The position numbers were made by a program, and so were the translations under genes. Positions 9,593 through 20,369 of a stretch of DNA of 64,000 bases are shown one piece after another. The stretch covers positions 53,501 through 117,500 of the forward strand of contig QEND01000002.1 of assembly GCA_003331105.1 (NCBI GenBank). Direction: 5' to 3'. This DNA comes from Candidatus Tokpelaia sp. JSC161 (lineage in GTDB: Bacteria > Pseudomonadota > Alphaproteobacteria > Rhizobiales > Rhizobiaceae). Below the pieces are notes generated by a model, which saw only the letters and a program-made list of their open reading frames with translations, ran no database searches and had not been told where the DNA came from. Each line of letters opens with the position of its first letter. Positions within the stretch are counted from its first letter, which is position 1.

Positions 9593-10033
9593 ATGTTTTG
9601 GAAACAGATCACGGAATGCTTTCTTGCTTCTACATTTCTTATAATATTTACGCTTCCCTCTTACGCAGATTTTCGTGTCTGTAATACAACAAACCAAACT
9701 GTAGGCGTTGCAATTGGATACCGCACAAACACGTGGAGAAGTGAAGGATGGTGGAAAATAAAATCAAACAATTGTCAGATATTGCTTGAAGGAGCCTTAA
9801 ACTCGCGTTTCTATTATCTTTATGCCGAAGATGAAGACGGAAGCGACCATTGGGATGGCGCTGTTAAGATGTGTGTCAGTGACAGTGAATTTAAAATTGA
9901 TGGTGTCAAAAACTGTTTTGCACGAGGGTTTCAGAAATTCGGATTTCAAGAAATTGATACGAAAAACCAGAGTAACTGGATGGTTCAGTTGACTGAACCT
10001 ACAAAGAATCCAACAGGAACAATCATACCATGA
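9593..10033 (+). CDS. DUF1036 exported protein
   Basis: A 146-residue secreted or periplasmic protein of the DUF1036 family, of unknown function. An N-terminal signal peptide (hydrophobic LASTFLIIFTLPSYA, residues about 8-22) is followed by the typical start of the domain, FRVCNTTNQTVGVAIGY, and WKIKSNNC. I chose the ATG at 9593 because AGGAA lies before it and the signal peptide then starts properly; a longer TTG start at 9545 is less likely. The stop overlaps pyk (ATGA), an arrangement that suggests co-expression with pyruvate kinase. Confidence 0.85.
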   Translation: MFWKQITECFLASTFLIIFTLPSYADFRVCNTTNQTVGVAIGYRTNTWRSEGWWKIKSNNCQILLEGALNSRFYYLYAEDEDGSDHWDGAVKMCVSDSEFKIDGVKNCFARGFQKFGFQEIDTKNQSNWMVQLTEPTKNPTGTIIP

Positions 10034-11472
10034 AACGCAACCGAAAAGTAAAAATCCTAGCAACCTTAGGCCCTGTCTCTTCAGAAGAAGAGATCATCGA
10101 AAAGCTTTTTATTGCTGGGACGGATGTTTTCCGCATAAATATGAGCCATACAAATCATGATAGAATGCGTATACTTGTGAAACGTATCCGGAACGTAGAG
10201 AAAAAAATTGGACGCCCTATCGGAATTCTCATAGATCTTCAAGGACCTAAATTACGCGTCGGTACTTTTGTAAATGGAGAGGAAAAACTAGTCGTAGGAC
10301 AAATATTCACCCTTGATAATAAAAATATACCAGGAAATAGTACCCGGGTTTACCTTCCTCATCCAGAAATTCTTAAAGCCGTAAAACCATGCGAACGTCT
10401 ACTCATTGATGACGGGAGACTCGAACTCATATCTGAAAAATGTAATAATCACTCAATTGAATGCCGAGTGATTTCCGGTACTTTCATTTCAGATCGTAAG
10501 GGGGTAAGTCTCCCTGATACCATGCTTGCTGTCGGAGCCTTAACAGAAAAAGATAACGAGGATCTCATAGCCGTTTTGCAAGAAGAAATTGATTGGATCG
10601 CACTTTCATTTATTCAGCGTCCTCAAGACATCGAAGCAGTACGTAAAATTACAAAAGGCTGTGTATCTCTTCTATCAAAAATTGAAAAACCTCAGGCGGT
10701 AGAACGTCTACAAGAAATCATTGCGCTTTCTGATGCACTCATGGTCGCTCGAGGAGATCTTGGGGTTGAAATGCCTCTCGAAAGTGTACCCGGAATTCAG
10801 ATCGAAATTATTAACGCCTGCCGCATTGCCGGAAAACCAGTCGTGGTTGCAACACAAATGTTAGAATCCATGATTCATGCTCCTGTACCAACACGAGCTG
10901 AGGTCTCTGACATCGCGACAGCTGTCCTTGAAGGAGCCGATGCTATTATGTTATCCGCTGAATCAGCTTCAGGGCAATATCCGATCGAAGCAGTCCAAAC
11001 AATGGATCGGATCGCACAAACAATTGAACGAGATGCTAACTACGCTCAAAGGATGAATGCTAAAAACTCCAAGCCAGAGCCGACAGGAGCCGATGCTATC
11101 TCATTAGCTGCACGCCAGATTGCCGAAACACTCGATCTATCAGCTATTGTGGCCTATACTGGCACTGGGGCCACCGGAATTCGTGCATCACGGGAACGTC
11201 CGAGTACACCAATTATTGCGCTTTCTCCTATCATACAAACAGCACGTCGCCTAGCCCTTGTCTGGGGATTACATAGTGTAGTCACTTGTGACGCGCATAG
11301 CCTAGATGATATGGTCGAGCGCGCTTGCGCAATTGCCTACGCAGAAGGATTCAGTGTCCTAGAGGATCGGATTATCATTACAGCAGGAGTGCCATTTGGG
11401 CAACCGGGTGGTACGAATATGTTAAAAATTGCTTCGATTAGAAAAGAGAATCAAAAAAGGGCAATCTTTTGA
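10030..11472 (+). CDS. pyk: pyruvate kinase
   Basis: Converts phosphoenolpyruvate and ADP to pyruvate and ATP, the last step of glycolysis. All the active-site segments are visible in 480 residues: RINMSH (35-40), SKIEKPQ (216-222, catalytic lysine), ARGDLGVE (240-247) and VATQMLES (273-280). The C-terminal allosteric domain is present. The gene is translationally coupled to the DUF1036 gene and runs into trpC tail to tail, with only 17 bases between them. Confidence 0.97.
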   Translation: MKRNRKVKILATLGPVSSEEEIIEKLFIAGTDVFRINMSHTNHDRMRILVKRIRNVEKKIGRPIGILIDLQGPKLRVGTFVNGEEKLVVGQIFTLDNKNIPGNSTRVYLPHPEILKAVKPCERLLIDDGRLELISEKCNNHSIECRVISGTFISDRKGVSLPDTMLAVGALTEKDNEDLIAVLQEEIDWIALSFIQRPQDIEAVRKITKGCVSLLSKIEKPQAVERLQEIIALSDALMVARGDLGVEMPLESVPGIQIEIINACRIAGKPVVVATQMLESMIHAPVPTRAEVSDIATAVLEGADAIMLSAESASGQYPIEAVQTMDRIAQTIERDANYAQRMNAKNSKPEPTGADAISLAARQIAETLDLSAIVAYTGTGATGIRASRERPSTPIIALSPIIQTARRLALVWGLHSVVTCDAHSLDDMVERACAIAYAEGFSVLEDRIIITAGVPFGQPGGTNMLKIASIRKENQKRAIF

Positions 11473-11489
11473 TAATCAAAACATCTGTT

Positions 11490-12287
11490 TTAAGACTCTC
11501 CTAGCAATAACTTAGTCCCTGCAACAACATCCCGTTGGCACATTAAACCCTCGCCAATCAAAAAACACTCCAGACCACTTTTTCTTAGCCTCTGACAATC
11601 AGCATGGCTAAAAATACCGCTTTCTGCAACTAAAAGTCGATCGATTGGCATCAGAGGAGCAATACGTTCTGAAACAGAAAGATCAACAGTAAAATCAGTG
11701 AGATTACGGTTATTAATACCAATGAGCGGTGAATGAAGTCTGAGAGCGCGTTCCATCTCACTTTCATCATGAATTTCAATTAAAACATCCATATCAAGCG
11801 CGAAAGCAACATCTTCCAAGGCTTGTGCTACATCATCTCTTACAAGTGCAAGAATAATTAAAATACAATCTGCTCCCCAACTACGGGCGGCATAAACCTG
11901 ATAAGTATCGCAAAAAAAATCCTTGCAAAGAACAGGAAGACTACAAGCCGCTCGTGCAGAAACTAAAAAATCCGCAGCACCTTGAAAAAAAGGCTTATCA
12001 GTTAAGACTGACAAGCAAGAGGCTCCACCCCTTTCACAGGCTACAGCTAAATCTGCTGGATTAAAACAATCGCGAATCAAGCCTTTAGACGGACTCGCTC
12101 TTTTCAGTTCAGCAATCAAACCAAACTTTTTCTGTGCAAGGCTTGCTCGTAGCTTTTGAATGAATCCTCTTGGAGGATCCATATCAGCCATCCGTGATTT
12201 CAGATCGCTTAAAGAAAGATATGATGTAGCTTCAGAAAGCTCATCATGCTTAGAGGCCTTAATCTTTTGTAAGATCTTTTTTTTCAT
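11490..12287 (-). CDS. trpC: indole-3-glycerol phosphate synthase
   Basis: TIM-barrel enzyme that closes the indole ring in tryptophan synthesis. The 265 residues show [15 protein letters not shown] (about 55-69), the [20 protein letters not shown] segment around residues 121-140, INNRNLTDF near 192-200 and VAESGI near 221-226, all matching the family. The ATG overlaps trpD by four bases, so trpD and trpC are coupled. The order ppiD-trpD-trpC is the rhizobial one. The remaining trp genes are not in this window. Confidence 0.96.
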   Translation of the reverse strand: MKKKILQKIKASKHDELSEATSYLSLSDLKSRMADMDPPRGFIQKLRASLAQKKFGLIAELKRASPSKGLIRDCFNPADLAVACERGGASCLSVLTDKPFFQGAADFLVSARAACSLPVLCKDFFCDTYQVYAARSWGADCILIILALVRDDVAQALEDVAFALDMDVLIEIHDESEMERALRLHSPLIGINNRNLTDFTVDLSVSERIAPLMPIDRLLVAESGIFSHADCQRLRKSGLECFLIGEGLMCQRDVVAGTKLLLGES

Positions 12288-13327
12288 TCTATAGAATCTT
12301 CCTGGTTTGAAACATGGATCAGACGATCCAGAACCTTCTCAGCATTGCCACTATCTATACTATAGGCTGCCAGAGCCATACCCTCTTTCAAGTCATTTAC
12401 TTTATCAGCAACAAGAAGCGCTGCAGCAGAATTGAACAAAACAATATCACGATATGCATTTTCTACGCCATTTAATACAGCACGCAACGCTGCAGCATTT
12501 TGTTCCGGAGTATCTCCTCCCTTCAATGCGTTAGGATCCGCACGTTGCAAGCCTACTTCTTCAGGAGTAACCCTAAATGTTGATAATTCCCCGTTTTTAA
12601 GACAAGCGACTATCGTTTCGTTTACTGTACTTATCTCATCAAGACCACCACCATGAACTACCCAAGACGATGTTGAACCAAGATTTTTGAGAATTCGAGC
12701 AAAGAGTAAAACCCATTCCGGAGAAAAAACACCAATCAGCTGTTTCCGAACCATCGCTGGATTAGAAAGAGGACCAAGAAGATTAAAAAGTGTACGTGTC
12801 CCTAGTTCTGCACGGACTTTTAGCACAGAACGCATAGCTGGATGATGATTAGGAGCAAACATAAAACCAAGACCCACCTTCTTGATACAATGAGCTATCA
12901 CTTCAGGTGAGGCCTGAATATTAACACCAAGCGCTTGTAATGTATCAGCTGCTCCAGATTTTGAAGAAATGGCTCTATTCCCATGTTTCGCAACCTTAAC
13001 ACCTGCTCCTGAGACAACAAAGGCACTGGCCGTAGAAACATTATAAGAACATGAAAAATCACCACCGGTTCCGACAATATCAAGTGCATCCTGTGCATCC
13101 TGATCGATCTCAACAGTTAACATATTTTGACGCATAGCCATAAGAGCGCCTAAAATTTCATCCATCGTTTCCTTCCGTACACGCAAGGCCATCAAAAAAG
13201 CTCCCATCTGAACTGAAGACGCCTCTCCTGACAGAATCAGAGAAAAAGCTTTTGTCGCTTCCTCACGAGTTAATATTTTCCCATCTGCAAGCCTCTCGAT
13301 ATAAAATTTAAAATCACACATCATCAC
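12284..13327 (-). CDS. trpD: anthranilate phosphoribosyltransferase
   Basis: Joins anthranilate to PRPP in tryptophan synthesis. The key PRPP and anthranilate binding motifs are present: GTGGD (86-90), NVSTA (96-100) and [12 protein letters not shown] (114-125). Length (347 aa) is normal. Three ATG codons in a row follow TAGGAG, so the exact start is uncertain by two codons. The gene starts two bases after ppiD and overlaps trpC. Confidence 0.97.
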   Translation of the reverse strand: MMMCDFKFYIERLADGKILTREEATKAFSLILSGEASSVQMGAFLMALRVRKETMDEILGALMAMRQNMLTVEIDQDAQDALDIVGTGGDFSCSYNVSTASAFVVSGAGVKVAKHGNRAISSKSGAADTLQALGVNIQASPEVIAHCIKKVGLGFMFAPNHHPAMRSVLKVRAELGTRTLFNLLGPLSNPAMVRKQLIGVFSPEWVLLFARILKNLGSTSSWVVHGGGLDEISTVNETIVACLKNGELSTFRVTPEEVGLQRADPNALKGGDTPEQNAAALRAVLNGVENAYRDIVLFNSAAALLVADKVNDLKEGMALAAYSIDSGNAEKVLDRLIHVSNQEDSIE

Positions 13328-13329
13328 TC

Positions 13330-15165
13330 CTACTGTAAAACAGTCGATAGCAGTTTCGTATTCATCTTCACAGGATCATAATAACGGGCTAAAGCAACAA
13401 ACTGCTCCTCTAAATCCTCTCGAAACCGCTCTAAATCATACTGATTTTCACTCTCTGAGAGAGGCCCATCACTCTTAGTAATCCTTATTATCTTAAAAAC
13501 AAAACGAGATTGATCATCTGCTCCAATGGCAATGCCATGACTGCCTTGACGAGCAGAAAAAACTTCTTTCATCCCTGCCATTCCAATTTTTTTCCCAATA
13601 GCAGTACGGCGTAGTTGATCCTCCATCTTGACAACAAGCTTATATTTATCGGCTACGACATGAAGAGAATTCCCTTGATCCAATTCTCTTTTGATCTTCT
13701 CGGCTTTTTCCTCTAAAAGACTCTGCACCTGCTGCTCCTTCCAAAGACGAGTTAGCTCATCATGTCCTTCATTCAATAGAGGTTTATGAGAAGGAAAAAT
13801 CTTATCAACGTGGTACCAAAGATACCCTTCATCCGAATCCAGAGGATCAACATCAATATCTGCCGCGCTTTGAAAAGCATTTTTCAAAAAATTTGCCTGA
13901 AAAGGAAGGTGGACTCTTTTTCCATCTTGCCCTTTTCCATCCGCATCAATGATCACTTCCTTGGCACTCAAACCATAATCTGAAGCAACTTCCTTCAAAG
14001 AAGCTCCATCAAAACGAGCATTTTCAATTGTTTTCCGCTTATTATAGAGGGACTTCAAGGCAACCTTTCTAGCAATGGCATAACGGATTTTATCCTGTAG
14101 TTTCGCAAGAGAAGGAATAGGCCCCGCTGGGAGAACATCAACAACTCGGATAAGAAAAGATCCTTGCATGTTCTTTATAACATGGCTCACACCTCCCTTA
14201 TCAAGACTAAAAACCTCTGAGGCTATCAGTGGCGGAAGGTCTGCTTCGGTTAAAGGTCCATACCGTATATCAAATTTTTTGTTCTCAGCTACCAATTGAT
14301 CAAAAGACAGACCACCCGCTAACTTCTCAGCAGCAGCATGCGCATTTTCAGGCGTTTTAAAAGATAAAATGTCTACTATACGTTTCTCAGGAACAGAATA
14401 AGACTCCTTGTTCTTTTCGTAACAGTTCACAACCGCTTTCTGCGCAACATCCTGCAGGCGAATGACATCCTCAACATTCATCCGCATATAGGTTATCTTC
14501 CGGTATTCTGGTGTAAAGAGCTTATCTTTCTTACTTTTAAAAAAGACTTCTAGCGTTTTTTTGTCAGGATCAGCAATCCAACCGATAGAGGAAGGCGTTA
14601 ATTCTAGATACTCAATCCTTCTTGTTTCTTGCTGAAACGACAATAAAGCTAATTGAAGGACACGAGGAGCTTCTAACCCACCTAATATCCCAGCTAAGAC
14701 TTGATTCCGCTTTAGCTGACTCGTAAGATAACGCAAAAAATCAGACTGCGTAACAGATATCTGCTGTAAATAATCAATAAAACGTTTTTTATCAAAGCGT
14801 CTCTCTTTCCCCCAAAAAAAAGTATCATCTCCAAGCATCTGTATGACACTATCATCATCGGCCGCAATATTCATCTTTCGAGCCTGTTCAGAAAGCAAAA
14901 GAGCAGCATCCAGACGACTCAGCACACCTATCGACAGCTGTTTAATCTCATCACTCGTTAAACTACGACCTCTTTTGTAAGAACTACGAAATATAGCATC
15001 CTTTAAAGCAATTTGATATGTTCGCGTCCTTATAACTGACTTTCCTGACGTTAAAAGATCCCCATTACTCTTACCTCCAGGAATATTCCAAAAACAAAAA
15101 CTTGCAAGCAAAATGCAAAGAAAGATCCTTATGCTCCATGAGTTCAAGACAAATCTATTGAGCAT
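13330..15165 (-). CDS. ppiD: PpiD/SurA-type peptidyl-prolyl isomerase, membrane anchored
   Basis: A periplasmic chaperone of the PpiD class that helps fold secreted and outer-membrane proteins. It has an N-terminal membrane anchor (hydrophobic [15 protein letters not shown], about residues 13-27), a SurA_N-like chaperone region from about 40 to 200, and a parvulin-like domain around 250-360. The C-terminal region is long and diverged. At 611 residues it is close to rhizobial homologues. It is the first gene of ppiD-trpD-trpC and is divergent from tpiA. Confidence 0.88.
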   Translation of the reverse strand: MLNRFVLNSWSIRIFLCILLASFCFWNIPGGKSNGDLLTSGKSVIRTRTYQIALKDAIFRSSYKRGRSLTSDEIKQLSIGVLSRLDAALLLSEQARKMNIAADDDSVIQMLGDDTFFWGKERRFDKKRFIDYLQQISVTQSDFLRYLTSQLKRNQVLAGILGGLEAPRVLQLALLSFQQETRRIEYLELTPSSIGWIADPDKKTLEVFFKSKKDKLFTPEYRKITYMRMNVEDVIRLQDVAQKAVVNCYEKNKESYSVPEKRIVDILSFKTPENAHAAAEKLAGGLSFDQLVAENKKFDIRYGPLTEADLPPLIASEVFSLDKGGVSHVIKNMQGSFLIRVVDVLPAGPIPSLAKLQDKIRYAIARKVALKSLYNKRKTIENARFDGASLKEVASDYGLSAKEVIIDADGKGQDGKRVHLPFQANFLKNAFQSAADIDVDPLDSDEGYLWYHVDKIFPSHKPLLNEGHDELTRLWKEQQVQSLLEEKAEKIKRELDQGNSLHVVADKYKLVVKMEDQLRRTAIGKKIGMAGMKEVFSARQGSHGIAIGADDQSRFVFKIIRITKSDGPLSESENQYDLERFREDLEEQFVALARYYDPVKMNTKLLSTVLQ

Positions 15166-15300
15166 GGAATCATCTCATTGAGCGGCATGCCGTAAAAGTA
15201 TTTCATGAATAAATCTTTGCCTTAAGCTGTTTCAAGATGCAAGCGAAATAAATACCTTATATAGAATCGCATAAGCTTCAACTTCAAAAGGAAAGAACAT

Positions 15301-16086
15301 ATGACACCCGGGATCCGACCGCTCATTGCAGGAAATTGGAAAATGAACGGGACAAGCAAATCACTCAGCGAACTCATAAACATTGCGGATGAGTTAGAAG
15401 ATCACGCTACAGAACAGGATTTTAATACCTTAGTGTGTTTACCAGCTACTCTCTTATCCCGCGCAGCTCATATATTAAAAGATAAAAAGCTTCTTATAGG
15501 CGGCGAAGACTGTCACTTTTTTGATAATGGGCCCCATACTGGAGATATATCAGCAAGTATGTTAAGAGATGCTGGAGCAAGCTATGTTATAATCGGCCAT
15601 TCAGAAAGACGCATTGATCATCATGAAACAGATGAAATCATCCGTCTCAAAGCTGAAGCTGCATGGAGAGCAGGACTTCAAACTATCATATGCATAGGAG
15701 AAACATTTCAAGAGCGTGAAAGTGGGCAAACATTGGATATTCTTAAACATCAATATCACAGTTCTATGCAAAATAAGAAAAATAGTAGGGACCTCATCAT
15801 TGCCTATGAACCTATATGGGCGATTGGAACAGGAAAAACACCAACAAACCATGCTATTGCTGAAGTGCACGCTTTCATACGAAACAACCTGTATCTTTGC
15901 TTTGGAAAAGATGCACATACAATTCCTTTACTTTATGGAGGGTCGGTTCATGCAAAGAACGTAGCTAGCTTTTTAAGTATCGATCATGTCGATGGTGTAC
16001 TCGTCGGCTCTGCCAGTTTAAAGGCCTCTGATTTTCTTACAATCTGCAAGATATGCAGTAGCCTCTTGGATAATTCTTCTTTATAA
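15301..16086 (+). CDS. tpiA: triosephosphate isomerase
   Basis: Interconverts dihydroxyacetone phosphate and glyceraldehyde 3-phosphate. The active-site residues are visible: the lysine in GNWKMNG (11-17), the histidine in IGHSERR (98-104), the glutamate in AYEPIWAIGTGKT (168-180), and the phosphate loop GGSVHAKN. Length 261 is normal. The gene is divergent from ppiD across 135 bases and precedes secG, as in rhizobia. Confidence 0.97.
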   Translation: MTPGIRPLIAGNWKMNGTSKSLSELINIADELEDHATEQDFNTLVCLPATLLSRAAHILKDKKLLIGGEDCHFFDNGPHTGDISASMLRDAGASYVIIGHSERRIDHHETDEIIRLKAEAAWRAGLQTIICIGETFQERESGQTLDILKHQYHSSMQNKKNSRDLIIAYEPIWAIGTGKTPTNHAIAEVHAFIRNNLYLCFGKDAHTIPLLYGGSVHAKNVASFLSIDHVDGVLVGSASLKASDFLTICKICSSLLDNSSL

Positions 16087-16163
16087 TAGAAGAGTGAAGG
16101 ATTACGATCCTAAATTCGTATCCCCTCCTGATAGCTCAAAAAAATTTCAAATAGCAGAAGTCC

Positions 16164-16457
16164 ATGCAATCATTCATCCTTGTTATACACTTGCTTCTTG
16201 TAGTTACACTTGTTGTCATTGTTTTAATCCAACCCTCAGAAGGAGGAGGAATTGGCGCAGGAAGTACTTTTTCTTTTATGGCCGTTCGAAGTACAAAAAA
16301 TGCTTTGACCCGTTTAACAGCAATTCTTGCACTCTGTTTCTTTCTCACTTCCATCCTTCTAACAGTCGTTGAGACTATATCAAACAAAAGAAAGTTAGAT
16401 CGACTCAATCATATTCCCGTATCCAACATCACAACAACGATAAATCAAACCGTTTAA
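16164..16457 (+). CDS. secG: preprotein translocase subunit SecG
   Basis: Small two-helix membrane subunit of the SecYEG channel. The 97-residue protein has helices at about 3-22 and 52-71, separated by the characteristic PSEGGGIGAGSTFSFMAVRSTKNALTR loop region, which is diagnostic of SecG. The short C-terminal tail lacks the long alanine/proline-rich extension common in rhizobia. The expected next rhizobial gene, pyrG, is absent; instead a gene from the opposite strand overlaps the end by four bases. Confidence 0.92.
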   Translation: MQSFILVIHLLLVVTLVVIVLIQPSEGGGIGAGSTFSFMAVRSTKNALTRLTAILALCFFLTSILLTVVETISNKRKLDRLNHIPVSNITTTINQTV

Positions 16458-17017
16458 TGAGGGGAGATCTCGTATGTATGCAGATCAAGCGGTCTCTCTG
16501 ATTCATCAATCAGCCTTTTTTGTAGTACTTTCTTTGAGAGATTCCCTTCAAAACGACGATAGACTGCTTGCCCTTCCAGAGGTACCTGTCTGACATACCT
16601 TTTCATTTTAATTGCTCCTTGCTCTGCATGGATAGTAACAGGTTCATCATCGAGGATGGTTTCAATAAAAATATAAATGCCACGACCTAAAATAACACAT
16701 ATTACAAAAATAAAGCCAGAGACGCACATCCACCCTACTCTCCAACTACTCCTCTTTTTAACGCAAAAATCTAATAAAATATCATTTCTCAAAGAAAGTT
16801 TTTTGTTCCTAACCGTCTCTAGCTGGAAATTTTTTGTTTGCAACACCTCTTCAAGATTCAAAGATTTCGGCTCCTCGTATACTAAGAGACTCTCTTCCTC
16901 CTTTTCCTCCTTATAGGCCAGAACAGTTTTTTCTAAACAATCAAGAGGAAACAAACTCTTATGAAAGAGATCTCTCTTAAATATTGCTTTAGTCTTGTCT
17001 AAATTTCCATCCATCAC
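16454..17017 (-). CDS. truncated SPOR-family-like membrane protein (SPOR domain missing)
   Basis: A 187-residue protein coupled to argS (overlap of four bases). It has a charged cytoplasmic part rich in Glu and Lys, one transmembrane helix (about residues 97-116) and a short periplasmic tail with [18 protein letters not shown]. Position after argS and this tail resemble the N-terminal part of the long SPOR-domain protein that follows argS in rhizobia. The normal protein continues for hundreds of residues to a C-terminal peptidoglycan-binding SPOR domain, which is absent here. It may be a remnant or a still-used short anchor. Homology is inferred from context and a short tail match, not from a search. 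Confidence 0.55.
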   Translation of the reverse strand: MMDGNLDKTKAIFKRDLFHKSLFPLDCLEKTVLAYKEEKEEESLLVYEEPKSLNLEEVLQTKNFQLETVRNKKLSLRNDILLDFCVKKRSSWRVGWMCVSGFIFVICVILGRGIYIFIETILDDEPVTIHAEQGAIKMKRYVRQVPLEGQAVYRRFEGNLSKKVLQKRLIDESERPLDLHTYEISPH

Positions 17018-18777
17018 GTATCAAGGCCTTCGCCAATCAAAGGCATATCATCAGGGGCTTCCACGCCAAGAAGAGAAAGTCCAGAGGATAGAACATCGCT
17101 TACAGCCTGCACCAAACCTAAGCGCGCAAGTGTTAACTCTCGATCATCAGTCTGTACAAAACGTAAGGCGATCTTTTCATTACCTTTACTCCAATGCCCA
17201 TGAAACATACTAGATAAATCATAAAGATAAAATGCCAGACGATGCGGCTCATTCCGTAAAACAGCTGTTTTAATTAAATGCGGATATTCTGCCAACTTAC
17301 GAATAAGCATACACTCACTTTCATCTTCGAGTTTACCAAGATACATCAGTAAATCATTTCTACTTGGTTTTTTCATTTGCATCACCATGCAGGCCTGATG
17401 AAAAATAGAAGAACAACGAGCCCTGGCATATTGCACATAAAAAACAGGATTCTCTTTACAGTTCTCTGTTACTTTTGCAAAATCAAAATCCAAAGGCGCC
17501 TCCGCTTTACGATAAAGCATCATAAAGCGCACAGAGTCACGACCGACTTCCTCTACTACATCCCGCAGGCTAATAAAATTACCTGTACGCTTGCCCATAC
17601 GCAGTGGCTCCCCATCACGATACAATCTCACAAGCTGATAGCAAAGCACCCTTAGGAGCGCCTGCCCATTCGCAACAGCTTGCGCAATAGCCTCAAGACG
17701 CTTGATATAACCGCTGTGATCCGCACCGAGAATATAAATCATTTCTTGAAAACCACGATCATATTTGTCTTTAAAATAGGCTGCATCTGCTGCAAAATAA
17801 GTATAAGAACCATCAGATTTGATCAGTGAACGATCCATATCGTCACCCATCTCTGTTGAACGCAATAATATCTGCTCTCGATCTTCCCAGTCCTCTACAA
17901 CTTGTCCTTTAGGAGGCGGTAAATTCCCTTTGTAAACATGCCCACGCGACATTAAATCCTCAACGGTTATACGAATCGCCTGTGCATTGTCTCTGTGTAA
18001 TAAAGATTCATAAAAAAAACAGTCATGATCAATACCAAGAGAGGATAAATCAGAACGGATCATACGCATCATTGCATCAAGAGCATATTTTTTAACGATT
18101 AAAAACGCTTTCTCTCGATTCATATTCAAAAGCGAATTTCCAAACTCATCGGATAGACCTTTTCCTACCGCGATAAGATACTCACCAGGATAGAGGCCAT
18201 CCGGGATTTTTATCATCTTTTCCCCTAAAGCCTCGCGATAGCGCAAAAATGCAGATTGAGCCAAAATATCCACTTGACCCCCGGCATCATTGATATAGTA
18301 TTCTTTAGTAACCTTGTAACCAGAGAAACGTAGCAAATTAGCAAGAACATCACCTAGTACTGCTCCACGACAATGCCCAACATGTAATGGCCCTGTTGGA
18401 TTTGCAGAAACATACTCCACATTAACCTTAATATTCTTTCCCATATCCGATCGGCCGTAATCTGCTCCATATGTAATGATCCCCGCAAGAGTACGAAGCC
18501 AAAAACCATGATTCAAACGTACATTGATAAAACCCGGACGATCAACTTCAACACATGCAACATCAGGATCCACTCTTAAAAAAACAGCAATTCTATTTGC
18601 CATATCCCATGAATTCTCTCCAAGTGATTTTGCTAGAATCATTGCTATATTCGTCGAAAGCTCACCATGCAAAATATTCCTTGGTGTTTCTACAGAAACG
18701 CAAGAAACCCCTTGTATGTTCATAGAATGTCGTAAAATATCTTTTATGCGCTCTTCAAATTCGATAAAAATATTCAT
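17014..18777 (-). CDS. argS: arginyl-tRNA synthetase
   Basis: Class I aminoacyl-tRNA synthetase charging tRNA-Arg. The 587 residues show the N-terminal Arg-tRNA-synthetase domain, the class I signature as [18 protein letters not shown] (about residues 131-148), the synthetase core with [18 protein letters not shown] near 350, KMSKS-like segment [19 protein letters not shown] (about 396-414) and the DALR anticodon-binding C-terminus. It is followed by the SPOR-like gene. The usual upstream neighbour dgt is not found. Confidence 0.96.
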   Translation of the reverse strand: MNIFIEFEERIKDILRHSMNIQGVSCVSVETPRNILHGELSTNIAMILAKSLGENSWDMANRIAVFLRVDPDVACVEVDRPGFINVRLNHGFWLRTLAGIITYGADYGRSDMGKNIKVNVEYVSANPTGPLHVGHCRGAVLGDVLANLLRFSGYKVTKEYYINDAGGQVDILAQSAFLRYREALGEKMIKIPDGLYPGEYLIAVGKGLSDEFGNSLLNMNREKAFLIVKKYALDAMMRMIRSDLSSLGIDHDCFFYESLLHRDNAQAIRITVEDLMSRGHVYKGNLPPPKGQVVEDWEDREQILLRSTEMGDDMDRSLIKSDGSYTYFAADAAYFKDKYDRGFQEMIYILGADHSGYIKRLEAIAQAVANGQALLRVLCYQLVRLYRDGEPLRMGKRTGNFISLRDVVEEVGRDSVRFMMLYRKAEAPLDFDFAKVTENCKENPVFYVQYARARCSSIFHQACMVMQMKKPSRNDLLMYLGKLEDESECMLIRKLAEYPHLIKTAVLRNEPHRLAFYLYDLSSMFHGHWSKGNEKIALRFVQTDDRELTLARLGLVQAVSDVLSSGLSLLGVEAPDDMPLIGEGLDT

Positions 18778-18997
18778 CTCATTTTTCTCAATTCAAAAAA
18801 AACCACATGACGGTCTCATCTGCGTATTTAATAAAATTCCTTATAAACCAACCGCACTTCAGAAAAAAAATGACTTCTTCTTGCACCATCAATAGTGAAA
18901 AAATCTTTTTTTCTATCAAGATAAATGATAATTTTCTGTGAAAATAATCAAGAGGAGCTCTATTCTCATAAGCATCAATCATGAAACTTACACGGAT

Positions 18998-19032
18998 CGA
19001 CTCAAATAGTCGAGTCTCTCTTCATGAGAGAC
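18998..19032 (+). promoter_or_regulatory. tandem hairpins in the erpA leader
   Basis: Two adjacent inverted repeats lie 32 bases before erpA: CGACT/AGTCG (18998-19012) and GTCTCTC/GAGAGAC with loop TTCAT (19014-19032). No U-run follows, so they are not an ordinary terminator. They might be a leader structure or overlapping operator. The rest of the 286-base argS-erpA gap shows no recognisable gene. Confidence 0.4.
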
Positions 19033-19063
19033 CTTCCTTCTACTATATCAAAGGATACATGGT

Positions 19064-19387
19064 ATGAATGTCACTCTATCAGACGCTGCGGCAAAACGTA
19101 TTTGTTCTATTCTAACATCTCATCCAGAAAAATATGCGTTACGAATTTCAGTCGAAGGAGGCGGGTGTTCTGATTTCTCCTATAAATATAACCTAGTGGA
19201 TCAAAAAAAAGAGGATGATCTTCTTATCGAAAAAAATGGTGCCCGTCTCTTAATTGATCCCATTTCACTTCCATTGATGGAGGGAGCTGAAATCAATTTT
19301 ATTGATAACTTCCTCGAACAGACTTTTGAAATTCAAAACCCTAATGCTGTTTCATTATGCGGCTGTGGAACAAGCTTTGCTATATAA
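19064..19387 (+). CDS. erpA: iron-sulfur cluster insertion protein (HesB/IscA family)
   Basis: A-type carrier that delivers Fe-S clusters to target enzymes such as IspH and NadA. The 107-residue protein has the three conserved cysteines of the family: C35 in EGGGCSDF and C99 and C101 in LCGCGTSF at the C-terminus. In rhizobia this gene sits divergent from dgt-argS; here dgt is missing. ErpA is the best name, but IscA/SufA-like paralogues cannot be excluded from sequence alone. Confidence 0.9.
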   Translation: MNVTLSDAAAKRICSILTSHPEKYALRISVEGGGCSDFSYKYNLVDQKKEDDLLIEKNGARLLIDPISLPLMEGAEINFIDNFLEQTFEIQNPNAVSLCGCGTSFAI

Positions 19388-19398
19388 GGCATTGAACT

Positions 19399-20280
19399 GT
19401 GCTTCTCCCTAAAAAAAATGTATCCCCCTTTTTCAGGGCTACTGTTTTTTTCTTGTCATGGATATCATTCTCCTCATATTCTCATGTCCATAGCATGACT
19501 CTTACTCAGAATCATGAAAAAAATAGCATCATCAAGCTTCAAGCTTCTCTGACAAAAAATGGACCTATCCTTAGAAATGGTATTGTCTGGCGTATCTTTT
19601 CTATCAGTAAAACGAGCATGGATCAAGAATGGCCTCTTGTTGCCTCTTCCACAAAGGCAGTATATACATTTAGCTTACCAGAAGGCGAGTATCTCATCCA
19701 CGCGGCTTTCGGTCAGGTAAGCCGCACGAAGCATCTTATGCTGGGAAAAGGCAAACAATCTGAAATCATCATACTCAACGCCGGAGGAATACAACTCAAA
19801 GCAGCACTACCAAAAGGTGTAATAAATAAAAGCCAACTAAAATTCTCCATATATTCGGATGACACTGAAAATAACGAGCATGGATTGATTCTCTCAAAGA
19901 TAAAACCAGATAAGATTGTACGCTTAAATTCTGGGACTTATCACGTTGTATCTCATTATGGAGATGGAAATGCCATAGTACGCTCGGATCTACAGGTAGA
20001 AGCAGGAAAAATTACTGAAGCAACCATGCAACACAGGGCAGGAGAAGTCACATTAAAACTCGTTCGTCAGAAAGGAAGAGAAGCACTTGCAGACACAAGC
20101 TGGGCTATCACCAATGAATCAGGCGATATCGTATACGAAACGACAAACGCTTACGCCTACATGATCTTAGCCGAAGGTGATTATTTCGCTGTTGCAAAAA
20201 ACAAAAATCAAATTTATCAAAAACACTTTTCCATTTCATCCGGAAATAAAAAAGAGATAGAAATTTTATCAAACACGTAG
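19399..20280 (+). CDS. exported protein of unknown function
   Basis: I do not recognise a named family with confidence. The 293-residue product has a hydrophobic N-terminal segment (about residues 13-31) that looks like a signal peptide. After that it shows repeated beta-rich units: segments ending in LPEGEYLIHAAFG (about 93-105), LNSGTYHVVSHYGDG (about 176-190) and LAEGDYFAVAKN (about 253-264) share a pattern of gly/aspartate turn plus Tyr-hydrophobic strand, resembling carboxypeptidase-regulatory-like or prealbumin-like beta-sandwich repeats. The GTG start follows erpA by 11 bases and lolA lies downstream, so it may work in the cell envelope. Function is inference only. Confidence 0.7.
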   Translation: MLLPKKNVSPFFRATVFFLSWISFSSYSHVHSMTLTQNHEKNSIIKLQASLTKNGPILRNGIVWRIFSISKTSMDQEWPLVASSTKAVYTFSLPEGEYLIHAAFGQVSRTKHLMLGKGKQSEIIILNAGGIQLKAALPKGVINKSQLKFSIYSDDTENNEHGLILSKIKPDKIVRLNSGTYHVVSHYGDGNAIVRSDLQVEAGKITEATMQHRAGEVTLKLVRQKGREALADTSWAITNESGDIVYETTNAYAYMILAEGDYFAVAKNKNQIYQKHFSISSGNKKEIEILSNT

Positions 20281-20369
20281 CAATTCGAAAGCTTTTTCCG
20301 TTACAGATCCATGCTTCATCTCCCTCAAGAGTTTATGAAAAAATAGTCTTGCAGATAGAAAGGCATCTC

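Noticed and set aside
18788..18982. Possible dgt remnant upstream of argS
   Set aside because: I compared the minus-strand frame with expected dGTPase ends and saw no convincing motif.
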